Shown: in pieces, positions 1-11,070 of the stretch
Layout: every line of letters starts with the position of its first letter
Numbering within the stretch: position 1 is the first letter of the stretch
Source: Megamerina dolium
Lineage: Eukaryota; Arthropoda; Insecta; Diptera; Megamerinidae
Length of the DNA: 64,000 bases
Assembly (NCBI GenBank): GCA_963854835.1
Contig: OY978528.1
Location: 56,440,761-56,504,760 of the forward strand
Direction: 5' to 3'
Translations under genes and position numbers: made by a program
Notes under the pieces: generated by a model
The model's input: the letters and a program-made list of their open reading frames with translations, nothing else
Database searches by the model: none
Told to the model about the DNA's origin: nothing

Positions 1-158
1 TTCTACTACTATTACTTGTACAATGTACGATACGTACAAATCTTGTAGATAGTGTTTATAGAAGAGATGCTCAAGCAAAATAATTCTGGAGTTAAATAAT
101 TACAACAGCAAAAACAACAGGAAGGATTGCAACAATGCCAATGTCACGATTATATGTA
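1..158. other. AT-rich flank, no gene seen
   Basis: Short left edge with simple TAC and CAA-type runs. I see no coding or RNA signal. It ends at the TA dinucleotide (157-158) that borders the first mariner element. Confidence 0.6.
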
Positions 159-1349
159 CGAGGGCGGTCCCAGAACTATCCGACCTGACATATAGATGGT
201 GGTAGTAGTGGCAACCTTATAAAACATATGTTTTAAGTTTCAAGTCGCCGCGTTGTTTAGTATTTTTTTGGAGCCATCGAAAGTTAACGACCTCAGTGAA
301 TTTGTAAACATGGAAAAAATTGGTCACCGTTATGTAACGCAATACTTTCATTTGAAAGGTCTCAGTCTAACGAATATTAAAGCCGAGTCTGCTCCTTCGT
401 TTACGGCCACAAAATATTTAAACGAGGTTGTACGAGCTGCCAAGACCAACACCGTAGTGGTCCACCAATTGAGGTGGCCACGCCAGAAAGGGTTAAGAAA
501 ATCCACAAAATGGTGTTGGATGATCGCCGGCTGAAGGTGCGTGAGGTAGGTAAAATTACAGGCATTTCAAAAAGTGCTATACATCGTATATTGACCGAAA
601 ATTTTGAGAAGAATAAGCTGTGTGCAAGATGGGTGCCGCATTTGCTCACAATAGAACAAAAACAACGTGGTGAAGATGGTTCTTTGAGTGTTTGGCGATG
701 TTTCATAGTAATAAAGCCGAGTTTTTGCGTCGATTCGTAACCATGGATGAGACATGGGTCCACCACTTCACATCTGAGACAAAGGAGCAGTCATAACAGT
801 GCACTGAAAGGGAAGAATCGTAGCCAAAGAAGGCGAAGACAGTTCCATCAGCAGGCAAGGTTATAGTGTGTGTTTTTTGGGATGCACGTGGGATAATTGT
901 TATTGATTATCTTCAAAAAGGAAAAACAATCAATGGCGAGTATTATGTTAATTTGTTGCAGCGTCTAAGTGATGAAATTAAAGAAAAAGGGCAGGGTTTG
1001 GCGAAAAAGAAAGTGCTTTTTCATCAACAAAATGCACCAGTTCACACATCCGCTATTGCGATGGACAAAATCAATGAGTTAAAGCTCGAATTGCTTCAGC
1101 ACGCACCTTATTCGCCAAATTTAGCTCCTTCGGATTATTTTCTATTTCCAAATTTGAAAAAATGGCTTGGCGGTAAAAGATTTGCAAACAATGAAGAGGT
1201 GGAGGCTGCGGTATATGGCTATTTTAATGAGCTAGACAGTTCATACTATCAACAGGATATTGAAGCTATAGAATAAAAAAAAAAGAAAGAAATAAAGAAA
1301 ATTTTCTCAAATTTGTTGTGTTTTCTTTGTAGTTCTGTGACCGCCCTCG
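159..1349 (+). mobile_element. irritans-type mariner element, inactive
   Basis: The ends form terminal inverted repeats of about 20 bp: the left end reads CGAGGGCGGTCCCAGAACTA and the right end, complemented, reads CGAGGGCGGTCACAGAACTA. TA dinucleotides flank both sides (157-158 and 1350-1351), as expected for mariner insertion. At 1,191 bp it is slightly shorter than the usual 1.3 kb. A transposase reading frame fills the interior on the plus strand but is broken several times, so this copy cannot make its own enzyme. Boundaries are well supported by the repeat match and the TA pair. Confidence 0.9.
310..1276 (+). pseudogene. mariner transposase pseudogene (irritans type)
   Basis: A functional copy would be a cut-and-paste DNA transposase with an N-terminal helix-turn-helix DNA-binding region and a D,D34D catalytic core. 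The likely start is the ATG at 310 (MEKIGHRYVTQYF). Homology moves to another frame near 470, where VKKIHKMVLDDRRLKVREV and then KLCARWVPHLLTIEQKQ can be read. It is disrupted again between about 660 and 860, where MDETWVHHF retains the first catalytic Asp. It resumes at 866 with VFWDARGIIVIDYL. The block that normally reads HQDNAP is HQQNAP (about 1024-1041), so the second catalytic Asp is replaced by Gln. The third Asp survives in LAPSDYFLF. Frameshifts plus the lost catalytic residue make this clearly dead. The reading stops at 1276. Confidence 0.88.
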
Positions 1350-1351
1350 TA

Positions 1352-2005
1352 CTATACATCTTTATGACTTTATCGATCACTTATACACTCGCTCGTTTAT
1401 ACATAAGATGCAAAAAATATAAAATTTTGCTTGATTTTTAAAAAAATAAATTATTTTTAATAAAAAAAAAAATAAGAATATAGTCGTGAATCTCGAAAAA
1501 TTGAATAGTTTGAGAAATATTTCTTTCTTAATAAAAAAAACCAAAAAGAAAAAAAAATAATAAGAAAATTCTCATGTGCTTAGAAAAATTGTATTTACAA
1601 GTTTGAAGTTTTTTTTTGAATAAAATTTTTTTTTTAATTTTCGTGGACTAAGAAGTTTTTCTAAATAAAACAATAAGAACGAAATTCTCATGACTCAAGA
1701 ATAAAATAAAAATGAAAAAGAATAAAAGAGCCAAAAGAGCCTATTCAATTGGGCATTGCTGGTTTAGATTAGTCCATCCGTAGTTTAAGTAAACAATATA
1801 TGATACGAGTAGTCATCCATGCTAGGGTGTATGTATATCACGTGATTGTCAACTCAAGGACGACGATTCTTTGTCTGGACTGTTCAATAAAAGGGAAAAA
1901 CTTTATATGCGTATATATGTATGTAAGTATATGCTTGCATGGGGGAAATCTTGAACAACAGCAACAACAATCACATTAATAAGTAACTCTTTTATTAAGG
2001 AAATC

Positions 2006-2039
<34 letters not shown>

Positions 2040-3686
2040 CAACAACAACAACAACAAAACGAGTATGTTTGCTTTGTTTTTACTTGCTAGCAGACTAGCT
2101 TGCTGCAATTAAATGATCGCACAATGTGATCATCGCAAAAATTCAAGTCCATCATTTTTGTACGAGTATATCAACCAATTTACTCTATGCTTGAGTATAT
2201 TAAGCATTGCAATGCGGTAGTATGTACACAAATATTTATAGCAGTAGCTAAAATACAGCAACAACAACAATAACAGGATTCCCAATATAAATGCGAATAA
2301 TTTTCCATTATGCTCGTACGATACTGCTGATACTGATCATGAGAAGGTTTGGGGTAAAGTAAATGACTCAAACTTTAAAGACGTCATATCTATATATCTA
2401 CGAATGTAAGTAGATATGTACGTATGTATGTGTGTGTGATGAAGAAGTAGCAAAACGGTGGCAAAAATATGTACTAGTAGCAGCTGTTGTGCTAGCTACC
2501 AACCTGTAATACTATTTAGTAGTAGTAAATAGTAGTAGTGATTGTACTAATCATGATAGAAGCAGCCATCATCATCATCATTATTATCATGAGTACAACA
2601 ACAAGAATGATACATGCATACACACATTCAAACATAGATGTAAGTATAACTATGATGCACTTGTACAGATGAGAATCATTACGAGCATCATTTAATGACA
2701 AGATCAAAAAGATCAAGCAACTTACTCCTCGTCATCGTCATCATCATCACACAACTGTGTAGTTGTATGTACGAGCTGCAGTAAATGTAAGCAATGGCAG
2801 TATGTAGCATAGTTGGCAACGTTAATCAATGTTATATGCTTTATGGATGCTGGATGAACTAACACAGCTTAGTATGATTGTGCACTATTCGCTGTAGATG
2901 TAGATGTATGTATGTGTATAACCTGCTGATGATACCTGATTTTGTATTTGTTGCCACCGATAGGTTGATTATTTGGTCCATGGTGGTGCTGTTATATCTA
3001 TGTACATAGCTTTGGTATTAGGATCGTCTCTACGTACACCTATGTATATCGTATATTTGAGTAAGTACTTACATAGTTTGTTGTGTAGCCAGTATGTCTG
3101 GGAAGTTTGTAGTTAAGCATTAAAATAAACTCGTAATGGCTGATGGCGATTTTTCGCAGGCTAGATGACTGGTTGGTTGCTAGCTTGCTTGAAAAATGTC
3201 TTGTGGATAATGATAATGCTGGTGATAATAGTCGTGGGGAAGATAACTTGTTTATTAGCCTCGGGCAATGTAAATAGTTTCGCACTTGTATAAGATAGGT
3301 AAGGTATAAAAAGATAGTCAAATGGATAAATATGTATGTAAAGACATCCAAGCTACTTCTAAAATATGTATGTAATAGTTATATGTATATATCTCACATT
3401 AGTAGTTTCTTTAGAATATCGTAATAGGCATATACAAATATGCCAAACAAAGTATGTAAATCACATGGGCGATTGTTTGGAATTTTTTGACAAATACATA
3501 ATGGAGAAATGTTCAAAATGTGATGTCTTAATAAATATTGATTAATCATACCAATGTATGTTGGAATCGTATTGTGCACAATTTTGATAACATAAAATTT
3601 GGAATGATTCAATAAAAAGAAAACGTCTACTCGTTTGTTTTGAAAATTATTATAAAAGCATTTATTTTTGGGAGAAAATGTTAGCT
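1352..3686. other. AT-rich non-coding stretch with microsatellites
   Basis: No gene or transposon ends recognised. The left part (about 1430-1740) is A/T homopolymer-rich. A compound AAT/AAC microsatellite lies at 2006-2058, and scattered CAA, CAT and TATG runs follow to about 2960. Reading frames here are short and low-complexity, and I do not regard them as genes. Confidence 0.55.
2006..2058. repeat. compound (AAT)n(AAC)n microsatellite
   Basis: About ten ATA/AAT units run directly into about seven AAC units. The run was read directly. Confidence 0.9.
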
Positions 3687-3935
3687 TGTAACGCGTGCCT
3701 TTTGTTTCCAGCTGAGGTATTACTCAGTCTGCCAGGGTTAAACAAGAGAGCAGCGTAAAAACTCTTGTTGTAGGAGGAGGACCGAATTCCACACGATTGT
3801 CTATTGACAATCAATTCACCGACACTAGAAGAGTGTTCGGCTCGATTCGAATGGAACTACTACTACTTTGATTTATTTTCCTTTATTATTTATTCTTTTC
3901 AATTCTTAAAACAATTCAATTCCTTACTCTATACC
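3687..3935 (+). mobile_element. LTR-like repeat, copy 1
   Basis: This segment begins TGTAACGCGTGCC and is clearly homologous, in opposite orientation, to the sequence ending at 12145. Shared landmarks in order are the TGTAACGCGTGCC start, CCAGCTG, ACTCAG, an ACTCTTGTTGTAGGAGGA block, CCGACACTAGA and GTGTTCGGCT, followed by AT-rich sequence. A repeated unit opening with TGT that has no coding sequence suits an LTR of a retrotransposon. I found no matching 3' end, primer-binding site or target duplication, so the outer limit is arbitrary. Homology fades after about 3870. Confidence 0.4.
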
Positions 3936-4558
3936 TACTCTGGAATACCTAACCTTACTTACAGACAATGATAATGTATAGGTTTGACCAGTGCCACCTG
4001 GTCGCACCTAACGAATCAGTCGTTTGGCAGCAATCTCCAAGCGACTGATAATTGAGTAGGGTAGCCTCAGAGGTACAGGGGCCTCCTGTATTCAGTACCC
4101 TGGCCTCACACCTAGAAGAGGGAGACCTATTGGCAATATATATTTATAGGAACAACCAACGGGATGGCGGATGGCTGCTCCTGGTATATATGGTCGGTCA
4201 AAATGACCCCGGGCAGAGCTGATGGCTCGCAGGCGGCTACTATAAGCGATCTTTCGTTTAATGACAGCTCCGCTTATGGTAAGAACTACTTATAGTAGTC
4301 TAGCGTTTAATGCCCACTCGACTATAAGAGCACTCGTTCGTATAGCAAGGCTATTCGAACTGGCCGTTTCAAAGATATCCGCAATGATCGTTTCCACGGT
4401 ATGTCGTATCACGACTTACTTGACCATGCGTCTTTTTAGGGTTTTTCACCCTTTCTTGTCATCCTTATGTTGGCCAGTCATGCACCTTTAGTATGTATTC
4501 TTATATAAAGCACTTAAGAATTACAGCTTTCTTATGGTGCTACATTTTACGTTTAGTG
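3936..4558. other. unassigned sequence downstream of LTR-like copy 1
   Basis: Less AT-rich than its surroundings. It contains short palindromic stretches such as CCAGTGCCACCTGG near 3990. It may be the rest of the LTR-like element or its internal region, but I recognise no gag, protease, polymerase or integrase motif. The open frame at 4261-4491 looks like chance. Confidence 0.35.
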
Positions 4559-4688
4559 AAAATTCATTTGATTCTTTCTTCGTTTCTGTCGTCATAGTGA
4601 GTAACTACACGAGTATATGTATGTGTGTTTACATCTGCTGATATTATTATATGACGACAGCAAGAATAGGAAGAATCAAATGAATTTC
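4559..4688. repeat. 130-bp imperfect inverted repeat (hairpin)
   Basis: The left arm (4559-4596) and right arm (4650-4688) are complementary over about 38 positions with a few mismatches. Left-arm landmarks are ATTCATTTGATTCTT and CTGTCGTCATA; the right arm carries TATGACGACAG and AAGAATCAAATGAAT. The arms are separated by about 53 bases. It could be a foldback transposon remnant or a long stem-loop precursor; the sequence does not decide. Confidence 0.6.
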
Positions 4689-4879
4689 GTATGATACGTA
4701 TAATTTGTTATATACGTATTTTTGTAGGTACATATGTAAAAGGTTGTAACAGGCTTATTTTAAGACTGTTACAAGCTTCATCATTATAGATGCGATTCCT
4801 TGGTAGCTATGGGAATAATTGTTTATTAACAGGTATTTATTCATATGGGCAAAAGTGTTGCTATGGGGTTATTTGTCGA

Positions 4880-5320
4880 TTTTAACGTCTTTTTGTGTTC
4901 AATCTGTATGGGAGGAAGCCTTATTAGGGGACAAGGGCTAAGTATGTTTGGAGCAAATGTAGGAGAGGAGAAATTTAGTTGGTAGAGAAATCTAGTAGTC
5001 CAGGAGTTATTTCTGGACAACTAGATTTTCATGGGGTTTTGTAGGTTAGGGTATTAAATGTTAGAGGTAGGGTCTAAGTATGTTTGGAGCAATCGTTGGC
5101 GAGATGAAATTAATGCAGGCCAATCATACATTTAAACATTGTAGAAGTGACTCCTATTAAACTAGGTGGTTATTTTCATGTGTTTTTTCGCTAAATTTAT
5201 ATGGGAGTATCAACAAGAGCTAGAGATATAGGATAAGTATATTCAGAGGAATTATTGGCGAGGAAAAATTAATGGAGCGGAAGTAAATTTTGGACAGGAA
5301 ATATTATACAGATCCATCAA
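4880..5320 (+). repeat. diverged tandem repeat, about 150-bp period (locus 1)
   Basis: Three diverged units begin near 4937, 5088 and 5237. Each has a core resembling TAAGTATGTTTGGAGCAA, followed by GGCGAG(A/G) and an AATTAATG block. Related units occur at 48990-49460 on the same strand and, reversed, at 40370-41220. No coding content is visible. Period and family assignment come from reading by eye. Confidence 0.5.
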
Positions 5321-5836
5321 TCGTTTTACATTTTTGAACAGCTATTTTCATCGAAAATTTGAGATTACCCATTTGTCCGCATTTTATATGGCAAATATTC
5401 AGGGTTATGACCCTTATTTGTAAAAAGAAAGGTCTAGGAATCGGTTGAAAATGCCTGCATTTCCGAATTTCCGGCATCATTATTATTTTTTTATCAAACA
5501 GGAACGTCATATTTTTGTTTTATTGTGTTGCGTGATGAACGTGTACCAAATACCAGTATTTTATGAGGTTGTTAAAAGCTTTTCAAGCATACTTTTGTGT
5601 TGTACTTGATCAGATCTATGACCTCAACAACGTCAATCGAAATGTTCATAAATTTTCTTTTTGTAGCGCCGTCTCATCAGTAACTTTAAGGTTGGACTAT
5701 ATTAAATTATTTCTCTTCTATGATAACCGTAGGATATTGATTCAACGAATTCAAACGTGGGCGAATATAGGTTGAAGAACAACTAGGCTGCTCGGCTGAC
5801 GTGTATATCGAGCAAATCCTTCAAAACATTGAACAT
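5321..5836. other. unassigned AT-rich sequence
   Basis: No recognised gene. It lies between the tandem repeat and a mariner helix-turn-helix scrap. It may include decayed mariner 5' sequence, but I cannot read convincing homology. Confidence 0.4.
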
Positions 5837-5944
5837 GTTAATCACACTGATTGTCGAAGTGAAGTGTGCAAAGTAGCAGAGGTGGCGGGAGTGTCATACG
5901 GAAAAGCAATTAATATTTTATATGGCAACTTAAGTATTAGATAG
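5837..5944 (+). pseudogene. mariner transposase fragment (helix-turn-helix region)
   Basis: A 35-codon stretch reads VCKVAEVAGVSYGKAINIL, matching the second DNA-binding helix region of irritans-like mariner transposases (pattern VREIAE..GIS.G....IL). It ends at a stop at 5942-5944. No catalytic domain or inverted repeats are visible nearby, so this is a small remnant. The call rests on a short motif only. Confidence 0.4.
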
Positions 5945-6068
5945 GTGTCAACCAGCGGAGCATTGTGCAGGCACCGTTTTAAATAATATTTAGAATTTTT
6001 TACTTCTAGTCGTTACCGTGTAATACGCATATTCGTGTTACAAATTCAATAATATTAAAATTTAAAAA

Positions 6069-7608
6069 TCTCCTTACAGTCGGCTGGGGCCGACCAAACT
6101 ATACCCTGCATATGTAGATTTGTATATAAAAAGTTTACTCGAATATCCAACTTTTCTTTTATTTCCACTTTTCGAGAAACAATTTTTGCATATACTACTA
6201 ATTTACAACCGAAATATGGTTGACTTTGACGAAGTAAAAGGATTTTAAGATAATTCCGAGGCTTAGTATGGGAGCTATATAAAAAGTGGCTTACCACTTT
6301 CTAGTAAATCCAATTAATTTTTCATTGTTAATCCACACCTTAAATTTGGTGTCCTTCGTTGAATAGTTTCTAAGTTATGGTGGTTAACATTTTTGTTTAA
6401 TTTCCTCAACTTTGTATGGGAGCCCCAATAAGAAGTGGGCGTGGTACGCAGATTTTTCGCCAGATTATTTCCGACTACGATATTAATTTAAGTGTCAATT
6501 ATGGTTATTGTAGACATAAGATTGCCTAAGTTACAGCTGTTTCAATTTAAAATTTGTATGGGCGTGGTGCGCCCATTTTCTGTGAGCCTAGTTGCTCGTA
6601 CAATACTAATCCATACCCTAAGTCTCGTTGTCCTAGGCTAAATGGTTTGTAAGCTATGGAGCTTAAAATTTTAGTTTAATTCACTCGTCTTTGTATGGGA
6701 GACCCATGAAGGAGTGGGCGTGGCACACTGATTTTCTGCCAGATTTTTGCCGACTACGATATTAATTTAAGTGTCAATTATGGTTATTCTAGACAGAAGA
6801 TTGCCGAAGTTACAGCTGTTTCAATTTAAAATTTGTATGGGGGCTACGATAAACACTGGGCGTGGTGCGCCCATTTTTTGTGAGCCTAGTTGCTCGTACA
6901 ATACTAATCCACACCTTTAATCTCGTTATTCTACGCTGAATAGTTTGCAAGTTATAACCGGTAACATTTTTTTTAATTTCCGCAACTTTGTATGGGAGGC
7001 CCAAAAAGGAGTGGGCGTGGCACATTGATTTTCTGCCATATCATTTCCGACTACCGTGTTAATCTAAGCGTCAATTATGGTTATTCTAGACAGAAGATTG
7101 TAGAAGTTACAGCAGTTTCAATTTAAAAGAAGTACAGACACTTTGTATGGGAGCTACGCTAGAAAGTAGGCGTGGCTCACCCACTTTTGGCGAGGTTATA
7201 TAGTAGTATAATATAACTCTATGTGCAAAATATTGTTGTCCCAAGTGGTATATTATGTGAGTTATAGATTAAAAAGATTTTGAAAATTTCGAGGTTAATC
7301 GCTTTGAATGCTTGGTGTGGGCGTGGTTATTGACCGATCATGCCCAATATCAATCCCCTCCGTACCCTTGGATCATAGATTACTTATGCCAAATTTCATC
7401 GAAATAGCTCAATATTTACTCAAGTTATCGTGCGAACCAGCCAGGTGACAGACAGACGGACGGACGGACGGACATCGTTAAATCGAAAATTTAATCGACG
7501 CTGATCACGAATATATATCCATGTCTATATCTCCGGAGATTCCTTCAAGTGGACACAAACATCTGACCGAAATGAATATACCATGCATATTGCATTATGC
7601 AGGGTATA
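6069..7608 (-). mobile_element. GTCY-bearing mini-me/DINE-like element, copy A
   Basis: A non-autonomous repeat of about 1.5 kb. The left end is CTCCTTACAGTCGGCTGGGG, containing a GTCGGC/GCCGAC hairpin, followed by TATACCCTGCATA. The right end is TGCATTATGCAGGGTATA, so an inverted pair TATACCCTGCATA/TATGCAGGGTATA lies near the ends. The interior holds roughly 300-bp tandem units: the block TAGACA(G)AAGATTG recurs near 6511, 6790 and 7086, and GGCGTGG recurs throughout. A GACG microsatellite lies near 7455-7472. The architecture resembles the Drosophila mini-me/DINE class, but the family name is inference. No protein is encoded. Confidence 0.7.
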
Positions 7609-7844
7609 ATAATAGCAATAATAAAAATAAAAAAAATCTCCTTACAGTCGGCTGGGGCCGACCAAACTATACCCTGCATATGTAGATTTATATATACAAA
7701 GCGTACTCGAATATCCAACTTTTCTTTTATTTCCACTTTTCGAGAAACAATTTTTGCATATACTACTAAGTTACACCGAAATATGGTTGACTTTGACGAA
7801 GTAAAAGGATTTTAAGATAATTCCGAGGCTTAGTATGGGAGCTA

Positions 7845-9495
7845 CAGTGGCTCCCAGCTTATTTCGTACAGTGACAGTTTAAAAATTGCTGCAGTCGTAA
7901 TTCCTAATATAGCAAAAATTTGAACAAAATATAAATGCCATTTTAGAAAGGAAGGTTTGTTTTTTATTTTCCAAAATTTACTTTTTCAAAATTTTAGTGT
8001 TTGACACTATAAAAAAATAAAATAAGAAAAAAATAGGAAAATTCATGTCACAGCTTATTTCGTACAGTCTCTTTAAGTTCAAACTAAAAACAAAGTAAGT
8101 TGATTTTAATATTTAGTTGACATCCCTTAGCGTTAATGACAGCCTGGAGTCTATTTGGCATTGAATCCACCAATTTTTGAGTGATGTCTGGTGTGATTTT
8201 TTTCCATTCTTCCATCAGTATCTTCTTTAGGTCTTGCTTATTAGAAATCTTGTGTGTTCTTATTTTATTGTCCAAAATAGACCAAAGATTTTCAATCACA
8301 TTCATGTCAGGTGACTGTGGTGGTGGAGACATCAAGTGTGGGCAGTTCCAAATAAGCCAAGATTGCACAATCCCAGATTTATGTTTTGGGTCATTATCTT
8401 GGTAGTACCGAAATTCTTCCCGCAAACCCAGTTTGTCTGCACTTTGAAGTAAATTGTTTTTCAGAATCTCGAGGTACTTCATTTTGTCCATTGTTTCCTC
8501 AATAAAAACCAATTCACCTACTCCGGCTGCTGACATACAGGCCCAAACCATCACGCTACCGCCACCATGCTTCACTGTGGGCTTAAGGTTCTCCTTGTTT
8601 AGCTCGGTATTCGCTTTACGCCAAACATATGACATTCCGTCCGAGCCAAAAATATTAAACTTAGACTCATCCGCGAAAATAACGGTATTCCAGAACGCAG
8701 GAGTCTTAATAATATGCTCTTTGGCGAAGTCAAGTCGGCGTTGTATATTCATTTTTGAAATGAATGGTTTCTTTCGGGCTACTCGACCGTTCAAGTCATG
8801 ATTGCGCAGCACACGTCGGACAGTTTCAGCACTGGATGATTTTCCTATTTCACGCTGAACCTCTGCAGCCAACTTCGGAGCGGATAACTTTGGATTTTTC
8901 TTAATTTTTCGTACAATATAACGCTCGTCTGAAGCGTTGAAAATCTTATTAGGTGCTTCTCTGCCCTTGTTCTCCAACCGATTTTCGCGAACGAAGCGTT
9001 GAATGATGTATTGGACAGTTGAGGCACTTAAATTTGTCATTTCAGCAATTTTTCGCACACTCTGACCTTTCCTAAAATGGTTAATTACCAGTTTACGCTG
9101 TTCCATCGTTGTACGACGACCCATAACGCTAAATGTTTAATTTACAGCACTTTAACTATTTAAAATAATAATAATAAAAATTGTTATAATAGTTAAAAAG
9201 GTCCAAAAACTCATACAATTCAAAAAAACTTTGTAACTGCGCGGCAGAATGAAACTTACTTACATTGAAGTTTGTGTACGAAATAAGATGTGAGCTGAAA
9301 ATCAGCTGATCAATAGTTTTTCTCTCTTGCATGACAAAAAGAACAATTTTTGGGGTTCCCCGTTTTCTTATTAGGTTTACTAAACACATACATAGACATC
9401 TACATTCAAAACTTATTGATAAGTTTTTTAGTTTCGATGTTACAGCCATGTACATAAAAATATATACACTGTACGAAATAAGCTGTGAGCCACTG
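7845..9495 (-). mobile_element. Tc1-family element with IR/DR ends, Bari-like, potentially intact
   Basis: The 1,651-bp element is flanked by TA (7843-7844 and 9496-9497). The outer ends match as CAGTGGCTC(C/A)CAGCTTATTT. A second copy of the AGCTTATTTCGTACAGT motif lies about 200 bp inside each end (near 8051-8069 and 9275-9294), giving the two-direct-repeats-per-end (IR/DR) layout known from several Tc1 families such as Bari III, S and Sleeping Beauty. The transposase frame is uninterrupted. Copy A at 6269-6290 preserves the equivalent unoccupied target (GGGAGCTATATAAAA), confirming the boundaries. Whether it is active cannot be judged from sequence alone. Confidence 0.93.
8084..9124 (-). 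CDS. Tc1-family transposase, full length (346 codons)
   Basis: Encodes a DNA transposase that excises and reinserts its element at TA sites. Residues 1-110 form the paired-type DNA-binding region, with two helix-turn-helix stretches (about 19-45, KGQSVRKIAEMTNLSASTV, and 68-105). The catalytic DD34E core is complete: first Asp in FADESKFNIFG, second in YYQDNDPKH, and Glu in SPDMNVIENLW, with exactly 34 residues between the second Asp and the Glu. The GRVARKKPFISK and TVKHGGG motifs are typical of Bari-like Tc1 proteins. The length matches the family norm of about 340. The start at 9122-9124 gives the expected N-terminus and lies between the inner repeats. The last residues (about NIKINLLCF) look slightly extended past the usual end. 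No internal stop or frameshift was seen. Confidence 0.93.
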   Translation of the reverse strand: MGRRTTMEQRKLVINHFRKGQSVRKIAEMTNLSASTVQYIIQRFVRENRLENKGREAPNKIFNASDERYIVRKIKKNPKLSAPKLAAEVQREIGKSSSAETVRRVLRNHDLNGRVARKKPFISKMNIQRRLDFAKEHIIKTPAFWNTVIFADESKFNIFGSDGMSYVWRKANTELNKENLKPTVKHGGGSVMVWACMSAAGVGELVFIEETMDKMKYLEILKNNLLQSADKLGLREEFRYYQDNDPKHKSGIVQSWLIWNCPHLMSPPPQSPDMNVIENLWSILDNKIRTHKISNKQDLKKILMEEWKKITPDITQKLVDSMPNRLQAVINAKGCQLNIKINLLCF

Positions 9496-11005
9496 TATAT
9501 AAAAGTGGGTGTGGATTACCACTTTCTAGTAAATCCAATTAATTTTTCAACGTTAATCCACACCTTAAATTTGGTGTCCTACGCTGAATAGTTTCTAAGT
9601 TATGGTGGTTAACATTTTTGTTTAATTTCCTCAACTTTGTATGGGAGCCCCAATTAGAAGTGGGCGTGGTACACTGATTTTTCGCCAGATTATTTCCGAC
9701 TACCATATTAACCTAAGTGTTAATTATGATTGTTCTAGACAGAAGCATACAGAAGTTACAGCTATTTCAATTTAAAAGAAATTCGGTTATTTTGTATGGC
9801 GGCTACTATCAACAGTGCGCATGGCTCGTCCATTTCCTGTGAGTCTAGTTGCTCCTACAATACTAATCCATACCTAAAATCTCGTTCTTTTACGCTAAAT
9901 GGTTTATAAGTTATGGCGTTTAAAAGTTTTAGTTTAATTCCCTTGACTTTTTATGGGAGACCCATGAAGGAGAGGGCGTGGCACACTGCTTTTCTGCCAG
10001 ATTCTTGCCGACTACGATATTAATTTAAGTGTCAATTATGGTTATTCTAGACAGAAGATTGCCGAAGTTACAGCTGTTTCAATTTAAAATTTGTATGGCG
10101 GCTACGATAAACAGTGGGCGTGGTGCGCCCATTTTCTGTGAGCCTAGTTGCTCGTACAATACTAATCCATACCTTAAATCTCGTTGTGCTAGGCTAAATG
10201 GTTTGTAAGTTATGGAGCTTAAAAGTTTTAGTTTAATTCACTCGACTTTGTATAGGAGACCCATGAAGGAGTGGGCGTGGCACACTGCTTTTCTGCCAGA
10301 TTATTTCCGACTACGATATTAATTTAAGTGTCAATTATGGTTATTCTAGACAGAAGATTGCCGAAGTTACAGCTGTTTCAATTTAAAATTTGTATGGGGG
10401 CTACGATAAACACTGGGCGTGGTGCGCCCATTTTCTGTGAGCCTAGTTGCTCGTACAATACTAATCCACACCTTAAATCTCGTTATTCTACGCTGAATAG
10501 TTTGCAAGTTATAACCGGTAACATTTTTTTTAATTTCCGCAACTTTGTTTGGGAGACCCAAAAAGGAGTGGGCGTGGCACATTGATTTTCTCTCATATTT
10601 TTTCCGACTACCGTATTAATCTAAGTGTCAATTATGGTTATTCTAGACAGAAGATTGCCGAAGTTACAGCAGTTTCAATTTAAAAGAAGTACAGACACTT
10701 TGTATGGGAGCTACGCTAGAAAGTAGGCATGGCTCATCCACTTTTGGTGAGGTTATAAAGTAGTATAATATAACTCTATGTGCAAAATATTGTTGTCCCA
10801 AGTGGTATATTGTGTGAGTTATAGCAAGTTAAAGATTTTGAAAATTTCGAGGTTAGTCGCTTTGAATGCTTGGTGTGGGCGTGGTTATTGACCGATCATG
10901 CCCAATATCAATCCCCTCCGTACTCTTGGATCATAGATTACTTATGCCAAATTTCATCGAAATAGCTCAATATTTACTCAAGTTATCGTGCGAACCAGCC
11001 AGGTG

Positions 11006-11070
11006 ACAGACAGACGGACGGACGGACGGACGGACGGACGGACAGACGGACGGACGGACGGACGGACGGA
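11006..11070. repeat. (GACG)n microsatellite inside copy B
   Basis: Starts in a GACAGACA context and continues as GGAC/GACG units with one GACA interruption. The matching position in copy A holds only about four units (7455-7472), and in copy C the complement reads GTCC/GTCT units near 47788-47820. Confidence 0.9.

Noticed and set aside
4261..4491. 76-codon frame downstream of the LTR-like segment as a possible gag fragment
   Set aside because: No zinc-knuckle, protease or other retroelement motif; composition looks random.
8181..8801. Open frames on the plus strand inside the Tc1 element
   Set aside because: Shadows of the intact minus-strand transposase.
11006..11070. Direct repeats that might suggest a CRISPR-like array
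   Set aside because: A simple tetranucleotide run without spacers, in a eukaryotic transposon.
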